DNA of 38,329 nucleotides from a virus, in the IMG/VR virus record IMGVR_UViG_3300009610_000056, positions 1 through 38,329 of that record; one strand, written 5' to 3'. A program made the position numbers and the translations under genes. Positions 31,960-38,329 of this stretch are shown one piece after another. The notes under the pieces are model-generated. The model ran no database searches. It was not told the origin of the DNA and saw nothing but the letters and a program-made list of their open reading frames with translations. Position 1 is the stretch's first letter. Each line of letters opens with the position of its first letter.

Positions 31960-32204
31960 GCGATGTGACGGTCACACCGTTTGACTCTATTGAGGTCAGC
32001 GGCACCGATCAGGATAACGATACCGTTGTCGTGCTGTCGGATTTTATCCCAGCAGTGGGGCCACCGGGGCCAACGGGGCCGACTGGAGCAACAGGAGCGA
32101 CGGGGGCGACCGGGCCGCCCGGCCCTTGGACGCAAATTACGCAGGCGTCGTATGACGCGCTATCGCCACCCAACCCCAGCACCCTCTATGTAATTGTAGG
32201 TTAG
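31956..32204 (+). CDS. Short collagen-like protein with phage C-terminal tag
   Basis: 82 residues. The N-terminus is a small beta strand region (TVTPFDSIEVSGTDQDNDTV). A collagen stretch of eight or so Gly-X-Y triplets follows ([20 protein letters not shown]), and the end reads WTQITQASYDALSPPNPSTL then YVIVG. That Y-D-A-L-x-x-x-x-x-x-T-L-Y-V-I/V tag is common at the ends of collagen-like phage fibre proteins. It is probably a short fibre or linker part of the receptor-binding apparatus. Confidence 0.72.
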   Translation: MSDVTVTPFDSIEVSGTDQDNDTVVVLSDFIPAVGPPGPTGPTGATGATGATGPPGPWTQITQASYDALSPPNPSTLYVIVG

Positions 32205-32209
32205 GTGCA

Positions 32210-32977
32210 ATGGCGCTCCTCAACGAAGCAGACGCGATCTACCTCGGCGGCGCGGCGGTTGATGCGGTCTACGCTGGTGCGGAAAAGGTGTGGCCCCCGT
32301 TCGTGCCGACAATCATTGCCGGTCTTGATATTTGGCTCGATGCCTCGCGGGTTGGGCTTGCCGATAATACGCTGATGACAGAGTGGCCGAACAGCGGTTC
32401 GGGCTTGGACCCAAGCATCGTTGACGCTGGCACCGGCCCCTATATGAAAACCAACATTCTCAATGGATTGCCGGTTGTCCAGTTTCACGCAGGCGGCGGG
32501 CGGGTGCGCGGGCGGCGGGCAGTCTCAAGCCCAACTTACACTGTGATCTATGTTGTTCGACGGCGAGGCCCAAACCTTGGGCGGGCATTCTCTTCGATCT
32601 ATCCGGCTGGCAATAACTATGTCCTTGGCTTCCACGCCAACAATCAGGACTGGATGTATGACAACGGGAACGTGAACTCCGGTGCGGCTTGGGGATCGTG
32701 GCCCGGCCCGTGGAAGATGTACGGGGCAGACGCGCAAGGTCCGCTCGGCGGATCGTATCAGCCACGGTTTTTCTTGAACGGTGTTCTGATTGGTACGCAT
32801 ACGGCTGGCACTGGGCTAGGCTTCAAAGATTTGTATGCGCTGTCCGGGTATGAAGACGCTACAGCGGGTGAAACGATGGACTGCGATATCGCTGAACTGC
32901 TGATCTACGACACCAAGCTGTCCGATGCCAACCGCATCCTGTGTGAAGAATACCTCCGCGCAAAGTGGGGCATCTAA
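32210..32977 (+). CDS. LamG/concanavalin-like receptor-binding protein
   Basis: 255 residues, ATG 32210 five bases after the previous stop. A short N-terminal adaptor ([20 protein letters not shown]) precedes a jelly-roll domain: [51 protein letters not shown] and the last helix [18 protein letters not shown]. This layout is that of LamG-like phage proteins that bind sugars. The adaptor sequence 'Y-x-G-x-x-V-x-x-V-Y-x-G-x-x-x-V-W' is typical of phage tail proteins. It is likely a virion-surface protein. Confidence 0.78.
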   Translation: MALLNEADAIYLGGAAVDAVYAGAEKVWPPFVPTIIAGLDIWLDASRVGLADNTLMTEWPNSGSGLDPSIVDAGTGPYMKTNILNGLPVVQFHAGGGRVRGRRAVSSPTYTVIYVVRRRGPNLGRAFSSIYPAGNNYVLGFHANNQDWMYDNGNVNSGAAWGSWPGPWKMYGADAQGPLGGSYQPRFFLNGVLIGTHTAGTGLGFKDLYALSGYEDATAGETMDCDIAELLIYDTKLSDANRILCEEYLRAKWGI

Positions 32978-32979
32978 TC

Positions 32980-34599
32980 ATGCCGGTCGAAGTCATCACG
33001 CTGGAAAGCGAGGTCGTCGTCATCGAGGCTCCAGATCAGGGGCCGCCCGGCGTGCAGGGGCCTATCGGCCCGCCCGGCCCTGAAGGGCCAGAGGGACCAG
33101 AGGGGCCAGAGGGACCGATAGGGCCTTCCGGTGGCCCAGTCGGCCCAGCGGGTCCGACAGGGCCACAAGGTATTCCCGGACCAACCGGCCCGACTGGCTC
33201 GACAGGACCGCAGGGTTCAATCGGCCCACAAGGTCCAGCGGGTCCGACAGGGCCGCAAGGCATCATCGAAGAAGCGCCGATTAACGGCACGGCCTACGGG
33301 CGCAAGGACGGTGCATGGGCCACAGTCGCCGCTGCTACCGCCTCAACGCTACCGTTTGTACCAGCCGGTGACGTTGCAGCGACCAACGTGCAGGCGGCGA
33401 TTGTTGAATTGGATACAGAGAAGGTCGCCAAGACTGGCGGCACCATGACTGGTGCGCTGACCATTCCTAATGGCACGGTCGGTGCGCCCTCGATCAACTT
33501 TGCCAGCGGTCTTGCTTACGGACTGTACTACGCAGGCTCAGCGGTTGGTGTTTCGGTTGGTGGTGCAAACAAGTTCACATTTGGTGCCGCGACTAACATT
33601 TCCGCAGTTGCTTTGACTGTTCCAGTTGGCACAACAGCGTCACCGAGCATAAACTTTAGCGGTGAAACCACGAGTGGCATTTCCCGCAATAGTGCTGGCG
33701 TTGTTTCTATGTCGGTGCTTGGCAATGAGATATTGAACTGGTCCGCAACGGCGGTCACCTCGACCAAACCAATCGTCCTGCCAGCCGATCCGGCCTCCGC
33801 GCTGCACGCCGCCACCAAGCAATACGCCGATCTAAAATTGCCGCTGACAGGCGGCACCCTCACGGGCGGGTTGACCCTGTCGGGTAGCGGGTTGGCAGTC
33901 GGCACCAATATGACTGTGGGCACCTCGATAGTGGCAGGCGGCAGGGTTCAATCCGGCGAGGTTGGTGGCGTCTTTGCAAATCCAACCACTTTTTTTGGCT
34001 TCAACGGTGACGGCACCAGCCGGAATTTTTATTTCAACAACGGCGCACAATTTCTTTACAACACAGGAAGCGCCGATCTCGTATGGTACGCCAATCCATA
34101 CACAGTGATGACGTGGCGATATTCCGACTACTCCATTATTATTGGGGGAAACGGCTATAAGCCGGGCGGCGGTGTTTGGGCCGATGCGTCTGATGCGCGC
34201 ATCAAGAATGTCGAGGGCGATTACACGCGCGGGCTGACTGAGATCGCGCAACTGCGCCCGGTTACTTATACGTTCAAGGGCAACGACACGTCCGTCCAAC
34301 CCGATCACATTATGACCGGCATTGCGGAGGATGACGCCAAGAAAACCAAGGAAGCCGTTGTCGTCCCCTACCCAAACAGCCCGCACAAGATGCCCGCAGA
34401 TAACGCCACCAAATACACCGGGCTGGTCGCTCAGGAGGTTGAGGCCGTCATCCCGGAAATGGTGACGAAGCGAGCCGCCTACATTGACGGAGTCGCGGTG
34501 ACCGATCTTCGTGACTTAGATACTTCGTCGCTGATCTTCGCGCTGGTGAATGCCGTTAAGGAATTGAAGGCGCGTGTCGAGGCACTGGAAACCCAATGA
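32980..34599 (+). CDS. Collagen-like tail fibre with S74 intramolecular chaperone
   Basis: 539 residues from ATG 32980; the GTG at 32965 lies in the previous gene. Residues 1-22 are a strand-rich leader, and residues 23-95 are collagen-like ([20 protein letters not shown] and [20 protein letters not shown]). The middle (about 110-390) is Ser/Thr/Gly-rich with repeated fibre-type motifs ([18 protein letters not shown]). Residues 402-539 are an S74 peptidase chaperone: DASDARIKN with likely nucleophile S404, [14 protein letters not shown], and the C-terminal coiled helix [20 protein letters not shown]74 domains cut themselves off once the trimer has folded. Confidence 0.9.
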   Translation: MPVEVITLESEVVVIEAPDQGPPGVQGPIGPPGPEGPEGPEGPEGPIGPSGGPVGPAGPTGPQGIPGPTGPTGSTGPQGSIGPQGPAGPTGPQGIIEEAPINGTAYGRKDGAWATVAAATASTLPFVPAGDVAATNVQAAIVELDTEKVAKTGGTMTGALTIPNGTVGAPSINFASGLAYGLYYAGSAVGVSVGGANKFTFGAATNISAVALTVPVGTTASPSINFSGETTSGISRNSAGVVSMSVLGNEILNWSATAVTSTKPIVLPADPASALHAATKQYADLKLPLTGGTLTGGLTLSGSGLAVGTNMTVGTSIVAGGRVQSGEVGGVFANPTTFFGFNGDGTSRNFYFNNGAQFLYNTGSADLVWYANPYTVMTWRYSDYSIIIGGNGYKPGGGVWADASDARIKNVEGDYTRGLTEIAQLRPVTYTFKGNDTSVQPDHIMTGIAEDDAKKTKEAVVVPYPNSPHKMPADNATKYTGLVAQEVEAVIPEMVTKRAAYIDGVAVTDLRDLDTSSLIFALVNAVKELKARVEALETQ

Positions 34600-34832
34600 C
34601 CTGTCGCGCCTGCGAGGAACGCCGCCGCTACTTGGCGGCGCTGTACAAGAAGGTTCTTAACCGAGGAGGAGACGATGCAAGACGAAGCTCAGCAGAATCC
34701 GACGCCCGGCAACCAGCCGGGACAGCCGGGACAGCCGGGACAGCCGACGCCGCAACCAGCGCCGGGGCCGGGACCGGGACAGCCGGGACAGCCGGGACAG
34801 CCGGGGCCGGGACCGTCGCCCGGAGGCGGTGA
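34596..34832 (+). CDS. Small Cys/Arg-rich protein, overlaps another frame
   Basis: 78 residues, coupled to the fibre gene by ATGA. The first 35 residues ([20 protein letters not shown]) look like a genuine small phage protein with a C-x-x-C pair. The last 40 residues are only TAG/AGT repeats, which are the out-of-frame reading of the Gly-Gln-Pro repeat in the overlapping frame at 34675. So either the N-terminal part is functional and the tail is passenger sequence, or the two frames are joined by a frameshift. Function unknown. Confidence 0.5.
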   Translation: MTCRACEERRRYLAALYKKVLNRGGDDARRSSAESDARQPAGTAGTAGTADAATSAGAGTGTAGTAGTAGAGTVARRR

Positions 34833-34839
34833 CAGGTAA
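34675..34839 (+). CDS. Gly-Gln-Pro repeat micro-protein
   Basis: 54 residues, not reported as a long frame because it is short. ATG 34675 follows GAGGAGGAG, one of the strongest ribosome sites in the window. After [13 protein letters not shown] the chain is repeated [10 protein letters not shown] and [10 protein letters not shown], ending PGGGDR. The run is collagen-like (Gly every third residue) but too short for a stable helix. It overlaps the Cys/Arg-rich frame by 158 bases in another phase. It sits just before the terminator hairpin. Confidence 0.55.
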   Translation: MQDEAQQNPTPGNQPGQPGQPGQPTPQPAPGPGPGQPGQPGQPGPGPSPGGGDR

Positions 34840-34848
34840 AACCACATG

Positions 34849-34877
34849 AAAGGGCGGGCTGAGAGGCCCGCCTTTTT
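34849..34877 (+). terminator. Rho-independent terminator
   Basis: The stem GGCGGGC (34853-34859) pairs with GCCCGCC (34866-34872) around a six-base loop and is followed by TTTTT. Four A/G bases before the stem pair in part with the T-run. It separates the fibre genes from the lysis genes. Confidence 0.85.
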
Positions 34878-34894
34878 CCGTTTGGGGGTGCGAC

Positions 34895-35176
34895 GTGGTA
34901 GATGAAGTGAGGTCGTGGCTCAAGGAAAACCAGACCTTGGTGTTCTTCCTGTTGGCCCAGATCGTCGCGCTGTGCGCGGCTGGCGCAACCATGCTCACCT
35001 ACATGGTTAAGCTCGAAAACCGAGTCTACACGATGGAGCATCGTGGTGCGGAGTACACCGTCGCTCGGATGGACGAGATGAAGCAGCGCATCACGGTGTT
35101 GGAGCAGCAGATCAGAAGGAACGAAAACTCGATAGAGAGGATCGTTGATAGGCTGACACGCGATGTTGGCAAATAA
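34895..35176 (+). CDS. One-TM coiled-coil lysis-region protein
   Basis: 93 residues from GTG 34895. A short charged start (VDEVRSWLKENQ) is followed by one membrane segment (TLVFFLLAQIVALCAAGATM, about 14-36), then a charged helix with heptad spacing (MDEMKQRITVLEQQIRRNEN). This layout (N-in TM, then an outward coiled coil) fits an inner-membrane spanin-like protein or a small holin partner. No lipobox gene partner is visible beside it. It is the first gene after the terminator, so a promoter should lie in the 17 bases after the hairpin or upstream, but none is obvious. Confidence 0.65.
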   Translation: MVDEVRSWLKENQTLVFFLLAQIVALCAAGATMLTYMVKLENRVYTMEHRGAEYTVARMDEMKQRITVLEQQIRRNENSIERIVDRLTRDVGK

Positions 35177-35186
35177 GGAGGCTGCA

Positions 35187-35426
35187 ATGGCCGGGCCAAT
35201 GGAAGAGGCTGGGAAGGTCGCCACCGGATTCATCGACGCGCTGGCGCGTGAGCCGCTGGCGCTGGCGCTGTCAGTCATCTGCTTCGCGCTGATCGTGTTC
35301 ATGTTTTTTCAGAACGACAGCTTTAACGACCAGCGCAAAGCGAATGTACAACTGTTCGTGACGATGCAATCCGAAGTTCAAAAACTCCTGAGCCAGTGCA
35401 TCGTGCCCGTGCCGACACAAAGATAA
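35187..35426 (+). CDS. Small one-TM protein, holin candidate
   Basis: 79 residues. ATG 35187 is chosen because AAGGAGG precedes it; the ATG at 35163 lies in the previous gene. Residues 19-42 (REPLALALSVICFALIVFMF) are a strong membrane helix after an amphipathic start. The rest is a polar helix ending in CIVPVPTQR. Size, single TM and position directly before the endolysin gene fit a class III-type holin or a related lysis protein. There is no sequence match to a named holin. Confidence 0.65.
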   Translation: MAGPMEEAGKVATGFIDALAREPLALALSVICFALIVFMFFQNDSFNDQRKANVQLFVTMQSEVQKLLSQCIVPVPTQR

Positions 35427-35427
35427 C

Positions 35428-35443
35428 GTACAGGTGTCTGTAC
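35428..35443 (+). promoter_or_regulatory. Perfect inverted repeat before the endolysin gene
   Basis: GTACAG-GTGT-CTGTAC is a perfect 6-bp inverted repeat ending two bases before ATG 35445. No ribosome site is visible there. It may be an mRNA hairpin that limits endolysin translation, or a protein-binding operator. Confidence 0.5.
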
Positions 35444-35444
35444 T

Positions 35445-36539
35445 ATGATAATGAACATACGCGGCAAGGTCAGTTGGTTCGGCGGCCCTGAGGATACCGG
35501 TGTGTCGCCGGATGAGGGGCTTGCGTTCATCTACGATGTCGAGATGGCCCCGCACTTGTTCCTACCGTCGCAGCCTCCGGGCACCACCGGGTTGGCGCGT
35601 CGGCTCGACCCGGACGGATACTACATCGCCTGCCGATGGGACTACGCGCTCTACCCCAAGCCATCATTGCTGCAACACGCGGCGCTGGTGCGGTCGCTCA
35701 GGACTGGCAAGGAGTTCATGGCTCATCCGGCTGACTGGGGTCCGCACGTTGATACCGAGCGGGTGGCGGATATCTCGCCCGGCCTGATGGAAGCGCTGGG
35801 CATCGAGACTGATGATGAAGTCGAGGTGATCTATCCCTACGGAGATGCGGTACAGGAGCAACCGACCATGCCATACCCAAGCATCGTTATATCGTCGGGC
35901 CACGGCCTCAAGGTGCGCGGCGCACATGGCGTTCTGGACGAAGTCGATGAGGCGAGGTTGGTTGTCGATCAACTCGGCATCGAATTGGAGCGGCGCGGAG
36001 TCAAGGTGGATACGTTCCATGACAACACCTCGACCAGCCAGAACCAGAACCTGAACACCATCGTCAACTACCACAACTCACGGGACCGCGATCTCGACGT
36101 GTCGGTCCACTTCAATGCCTACGAGCAAGTCTCGAAGCCGATGGGGACGGAGGTCTTGTATGTGACCCAGACGGCGCTGGCCGCCGATGTCTCCACCGCC
36201 ATTGCCGATTGTGGATTCATTGATCGCGGCGCGAAGAAGCGGACGGACCTCTTCTTCCTCAACAACACCAACAAGCCTGCGATCTTGATCGAGGTCTGTT
36301 TCGTGGATAGCGAAGCCGATGCGGACATCTACGGCGAGCAGTTCAACGCGATCTGTTCAGCGATAGCCGACGTGCTGGGCGGGTCTCTGGAGGAGGTGGA
36401 GGAGTTGCCGCCGCCGGTCGAGACGAGGCCGCCGATCCAGATTCACCCGCCGGTCCCGGCTGGGCGCATCGACATTCAGATCAGCGGCGACGTGAACGTG
36501 ACCATCAACGGGATTCTGGTGTGGCCTGAGGTCGAATGA
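35445..36539 (+). CDS. Endolysin: double-psi barrel plus N-acetylmuramoyl-L-alanine amidase (Amidase_3)
   Basis: 364 residues, starting at ATG 35445 or 35451. Residues 1-130 form a double-psi beta barrel (GKVSWFGGPEDTGVSPDEGL, ADWGPHVDTERVADISPG with D97 and D109), the same D-x-G-P spacing as in tape-measure protein 2. Residues 145-318 are Amidase_3, a zinc enzyme that cuts the amide between MurNAc and the stem peptide. Zinc ligands H153 (SSGHG), E169 (DEAR) and H222 (VHFNA) and catalytic E283 (ILIEVCF) are all present. The C-terminus is a Pro-rich linker and a short strand pair (DIQISGDVNVTINGILVWPE). There is no signal peptide, so export needs the holin. Confidence 0.9.
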   Translation: MIMNIRGKVSWFGGPEDTGVSPDEGLAFIYDVEMAPHLFLPSQPPGTTGLARRLDPDGYYIACRWDYALYPKPSLLQHAALVRSLRTGKEFMAHPADWGPHVDTERVADISPGLMEALGIETDDEVEVIYPYGDAVQEQPTMPYPSIVISSGHGLKVRGAHGVLDEVDEARLVVDQLGIELERRGVKVDTFHDNTSTSQNQNLNTIVNYHNSRDRDLDVSVHFNAYEQVSKPMGTEVLYVTQTALAADVSTAIADCGFIDRGAKKRTDLFFLNNTNKPAILIEVCFVDSEADADIYGEQFNAICSAIADVLGGSLEEVEELPPPVETRPPIQIHPPVPAGRIDIQISGDVNVTINGILVWPEVE

Positions 36540-36748
36540 CCGAGAACGAACTTCTCGAAGAGGCGCTCGATGCCGCTGTCGCCAGACACTTCGGCACGCT
36601 GTTCGAGGTGCTGATGGTGGGTGGGGATGCACGAGCTATGGACCGGTTTGAGAATGGCCTGAAAAAACTGAGGGCTAAGCGGGCCGAGGTTCTCGCTTTG
36701 GTAAAGTGTACAGAAACCTCTACGCCTGTGGAGCCTGAATCTTCTTGA
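36536..36748 (+). CDS. Small helical protein at the end of the lysis operon
   Basis: 70 residues, coupled to the endolysin by ATGA. It is helical and charged (NELLEEALDAAVARHFGTLF, RFENGLKKLRAKRAEVLALV) with a polar end. The C-terminal 29 bases overlap the minus-strand gene at 36720. I do not recognise it; its position makes a lysis or late regulatory role possible. Confidence 0.6.
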   Translation: MTENELLEEALDAAVARHFGTLFEVLMVGGDARAMDRFENGLKKLRAKRAEVLALVKCTETSTPVEPESS

Positions 36749-36902
36749 GCCGCTCGATCTCTTCCCGCAGTTCACGCTCGATAGCAACGCCCTGCGATGC
36801 AATCTCTTGCCAGCGCTTCACCTCTATTTGCAGCCGTATGATCTCTGCGTTCTTCTCTGCCACCGAGTCCCAAAGCATCTGGGTATCGTCTGTCGCGCTC
36901 AT
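36720..36902 (-). CDS. Small coiled-coil protein
   Basis: 60 residues on the minus strand. The chain is one long charged helix (AEKNAEIIRLQIEVKRWQEI, then RELREEIERLKKIQ) with heptad-like leucines, so a coiled-coil dimer is likely. Its start overlaps the stop of the upstream minus gene (ATGA), so the two are coupled. Function unknown. Confidence 0.6.
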   Translation of the reverse strand: MSATDDTQMLWDSVAEKNAEIIRLQIEVKRWQEIASQGVAIERELREEIERLKKIQAPQA

Positions 36903-37126
36903 GCGGGTTCAAAGTTATCAGCGAAGTATTGCGCCGCGACCAGCCACTGATCGTCGTGGTTCTTCGGATTGCGTGCGATCATGTCGCCAGCCTTGGGTGA
37001 CCCCATGCCTCTGTCGGCCACCGACACGCTGACATCGGTCATGTTGTAGCCTTCGACCCACGGTGTCATCTCTGCGATCTGCGTGCGCCGGTATTGTTTG
37101 AACTCGCTCATCTCCTGCATCTCCAT
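36899..37126 (-). CDS. Conserved small phage protein (MSEFKQYRRTQIAEM type)
   Basis: 75 residues. The start at 37126 is chosen because GAGGAGG lies six bases upstream; a longer frame to 37168 lacks this. The sequence MSEFKQYRRTQIAEMTPWVE, then VSVSVADRGMGSPKAGDMIA and RNPKNHDDQWLVAAQYFADN, is a compact small protein seen widely in phages and used in similar non-structural modules. Its role is not known. It is coupled to the coiled-coil gene downstream on the same strand. Confidence 0.75.
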   Translation of the reverse strand: MEMQEMSEFKQYRRTQIAEMTPWVEGYNMTDVSVSVADRGMGSPKAGDMIARNPKNHDDQWLVAAQYFADNFEPA

Positions 37127-37566
37127 GACTTGCCTCCTCTGGTAATGATCCTTCCACGGCCCCGGCAAATGTCGGGGCCTTTTGTTTCTCGGTGGTCCGC
37201 CTTGGCAGAGGCCGCCAGCTTCAGCGGCGGTGGCCTCTCAGGTGCCGCAGCAACCCTCTCTTGCTGCTTGACCGGTGGCATAGGCAGTTGCAGGAAGCCG
37301 TCGATCTCTGGCAGCGCCGGGTTCGACTCCACCACTGGCACAACGAACGGCAGAGTCCGCACCGGTCTCGATAGCAACACGTCCCGTGTCGGCACCGCGT
37401 TCCACCGATCAGCAAACGCTGGCGACAGCGCAGGAGGGCCGCGACTGGTGGCGAACGAGAACAACACGGCCATCAACGCTGCCGCGCCCACCGCAAAGTG
37501 AAGGTGGCTACCCCTGACGTAGAACAACTCAAGCGCCCACCTTCCGCCTGAACTCAACGCAAGCAT
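37108..37566 (-). CDS. One-TM protein with basic Cys-containing C-terminus
   Basis: 152 residues. The start at 37566 is preferred over 37617 because GAAGGA lies eight bases upstream and the overlap with the upstream gene is smaller. One membrane helix (FAVGAAALMAVLFSFAT, about 22-38) is followed by a Pro-rich extracytoplasmic part (about 45-125). The end reads DICRGRGRIITRGGKSWRCR, a short basic motif with two cysteines that could form a disulfide or bind metal. The strong rightward terminator hairpin lies inside its coding sequence. Function unknown; a membrane or wall-associated role is possible. Confidence 0.6.
   Translation of the reverse strand: MLALSSGGRWALELFYVRGSHLHFAVGAAALMAVLFSFATSRGPPALSPAFADRWNAVPTRDVLLSRPVRTLPFVVPVVESNPALPEIDGFLQLPMPPVKQQERVAAAPERPPPLKLAASAKADHRETKGPDICRGRGRIITRGGKSWRCRR
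37158..37187 (+). terminator. Rightward terminator within minus-strand genes
   Basis: GGCCCCGGC (37158-37166) pairs with GTCGGGGCC (37171-37179) around a four-base loop, followed on the + strand by TTTTGTTT. Only the + direction has the T-run. It would stop late transcripts that pass the lysis genes and run into the convergent minus genes. Confidence 0.75.
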
Positions 37567-37930
37567 CTCGGATGTCCTTCGATAATTGCGTGGCTTCCTC
37601 GATCTGGAGATGGACAAGCTTGCCCTTCTCGCGGATCGCAGCGGCGGCCTCGGATACCAGCTTCATGGCTTCGTCGGCCTCGCGCATCGCAGTCTCCAGC
37701 TTGGCGATGCGGTCCTTGATTTCATCTCCCATGGTTTCGACGCCCTTTGCGGCGGCTTCATACTGAACCAACACGGCCTCGGCTGACAGCCGCCCGACAT
37801 CGTTCTCGCCAACATGCTCGACGGCCTGTCCGATCTGCTGGCGCTTGAGCGCGTCTTGCACTTCCGCTTCCAGCGTGTCGAGGCTCACCGGCCTCCTGCG
37901 CGGCATCGGATTGATAATAGCGTCAGTCAT
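37529..37930 (-). CDS. Coiled-coil protein, unknown function
   Basis: 133 residues on the minus strand; GGGAGG precedes the start at 37930. After a basic N-terminus (NPMPRRRPVSLDTLEAEVQD) the protein is a long charged helix (VETMGDEIKDRIAKLETAMR, then EADEAMKLVSEAAAAIREKG) with coiled-coil spacing. The stop lies in the next gene downstream. The family is not recognised; it may be a structural or regulatory helper in a small-gene module. Confidence 0.65.
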   Translation of the reverse strand: MTDAIINPMPRRRPVSLDTLEAEVQDALKRQQIGQAVEHVGENDVGRLSAEAVLVQYEAAAKGVETMGDEIKDRIAKLETAMREADEAMKLVSEAAAAIREKGKLVHLQIEEATQLSKDIRDACVEFRRKVGA

Positions 37931-37942
37931 GTAACCTCCCTT

Positions 37943-38323
37943 TTATGCGAATCCCATGATCCGCTTACGCAACGTGTAGGTCTTCGGCTTCTCACCGCCA
38001 GCAACACGCAGGCGACGGGCCGCGTTGACCTGTGCGCGACGGGCCGAGGTGTTCGCTGGCAGCTTGGCGACCTTGCGGGCAATGAACTTCAGCGTGAATG
38101 GCTTGACGATGGAAACGTATTCCTCGCCAGCCTTCGCGGCCTTCTTGCGGTCCTTCTCTTCCTTGTCGAACTTGATCAGGTTGGCCTTGCCGATCTTCGG
38201 CATGTCAGCGATGTAGCGATAACCCTGCCAGTGGAACGTCGCGTGACCGGCATCGACGCGGCAGTGATGGTTGGCTGCGCCGCTCATGTTGCGAAGTGTG
38301 CGCTCCATCGCAACCTTGATCAT
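37943..38323 (-). CDS. Basic phage protein, may be cut at right edge
   Basis: 126 residues if it starts at the ATG at 38321-38323; the frame stays open to the window edge, so the start may lie outside. The N-terminal part (MSGAANHHCRVDAGHATFHW, then QGYRYIADMPKIGKANLIKF) has several His/Cys and a small beta segment. The rest is Lys/Arg-rich helix (KKAAKAGEEYVSIVKPFTLK), so nucleic-acid binding is possible. A similar layout occurs in small phage proteins of unknown role. It is the first gene of the minus-strand cluster seen here. Confidence 0.6.
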   Translation of the reverse strand: MIKVAMERTLRNMSGAANHHCRVDAGHATFHWQGYRYIADMPKIGKANLIKFDKEEKDRKKAAKAGEEYVSIVKPFTLKFIARKVAKLPANTSARRAQVNAARRLRVAGGEKPKTYTLRKRIMGFA

Positions 38324-38329
38324 GCAACG

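Noticed and set aside
34720-34815. GGACAGCCG tandem repeats as a possible origin or iteron set
   Set aside because: They are in-frame Gly-Gln-Pro codons of a micro-protein with a strong ribosome site; no A+T-rich region or DnaA-like box is nearby.
36700-36720. TGTACA palindrome near the convergent gene ends as a possible operator pair with 35428-35443
   Set aside because: Only six bases match and the spacing and context differ, so it is within chance.
1-38329. tRNA genes, integrase, repressor, terminase or attachment sites
   Set aside because: None was recognised on either strand; absence of terminase probably reflects the window limits.

Overview
This window is a nearly gap-free stretch of a tailed-phage (or prophage) genome of myovirus type. 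Almost every base is coding, most neighbouring genes overlap by 1 to 8 bases (ATGA, TAATG, GTGA junctions), and no bacterial housekeeping gene, tRNA, rRNA, integrase, repressor or terminase is visible. Both edges cut through phage genes. The high G+C content and the type of small accessory proteins suggest an alphaproteobacterial (Hyphomicrobiales-like) host, but that is only an inference. The virion is a chimera. Its head is HK97-like (protease, capsid, portal, gp6-like connector). Its contractile tail is Mu-like (DUF2635/gp38, sheath gpL, tube gpM, gp41-type chaperone, gpP hub, gp45 spike, gpN/gp43, gp46, gp47, gp48).

Layout on the + strand. (1) 1-7.6 kb is an accessory and ejected-protein region. 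It holds the end of a Gly/Ala-repeat protein, a small beta-rich protein, a 1886-residue multidomain protein and a second protein with an ADP-ribosyltransferase (ART) signature. The large protein carries, in order, a thioredoxin-reductase-like flavoprotein without CxxC, a ParB-like domain, an Acb1-like 2H phosphoesterase and an ART domain, separated by repeated His/Gly linker tags. (2) 7.6-16 kb is the head: a protease-capsid fusion with a likely internal capsid start, an Ig-like (IPT/TIG) decoration protein, a second protein sharing its N-terminal tag, the portal (unusually downstream of the capsid gene), a collagen-like fibre, connectors and tail-completion proteins. (3) 16-28.4 kb is the Mu-type tail, with an inserted GIY-YIG homing endonuclease gene, a perfect -1 frameshift site (TTTTTTC) in the chaperone gene, and two tandem tape-measure-like genes. 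The second of these carries NlpC/P60-like and double-psi beta-barrel wall-active domains. (4) 28.4-34.6 kb is receptor binding: gp48 with added Ig/cadherin-like domains, a beta-helix-type spike, a DUF4376-like protein, a second copy of the small beta-rich protein, a short collagen-like protein, a LamG-like protein and a collagen/S74 fibre with an autoproteolytic chaperone. (5) 34.6-36.7 kb is lysis: a terminator hairpin, two one-TM proteins, and a barrel/Amidase_3 endolysin. (6) 36.7-38.3 kb holds five small minus-strand genes converging on the late operon, with a strong rightward terminator inside them.

The most interesting part is 0.7-7.2 kb. Several enzymatic modules of the kind phages use against host defences (a likely cyclic-nucleotide-cleaving 2H enzyme and two ARTs) sit in one giant gene immediately upstream of the capsid protease. 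Each module follows a near-identical linker tag. This fits a capsid-carried effector chain that may be cut apart by the phage protease, but delivery and cleavage are inference, not seen.
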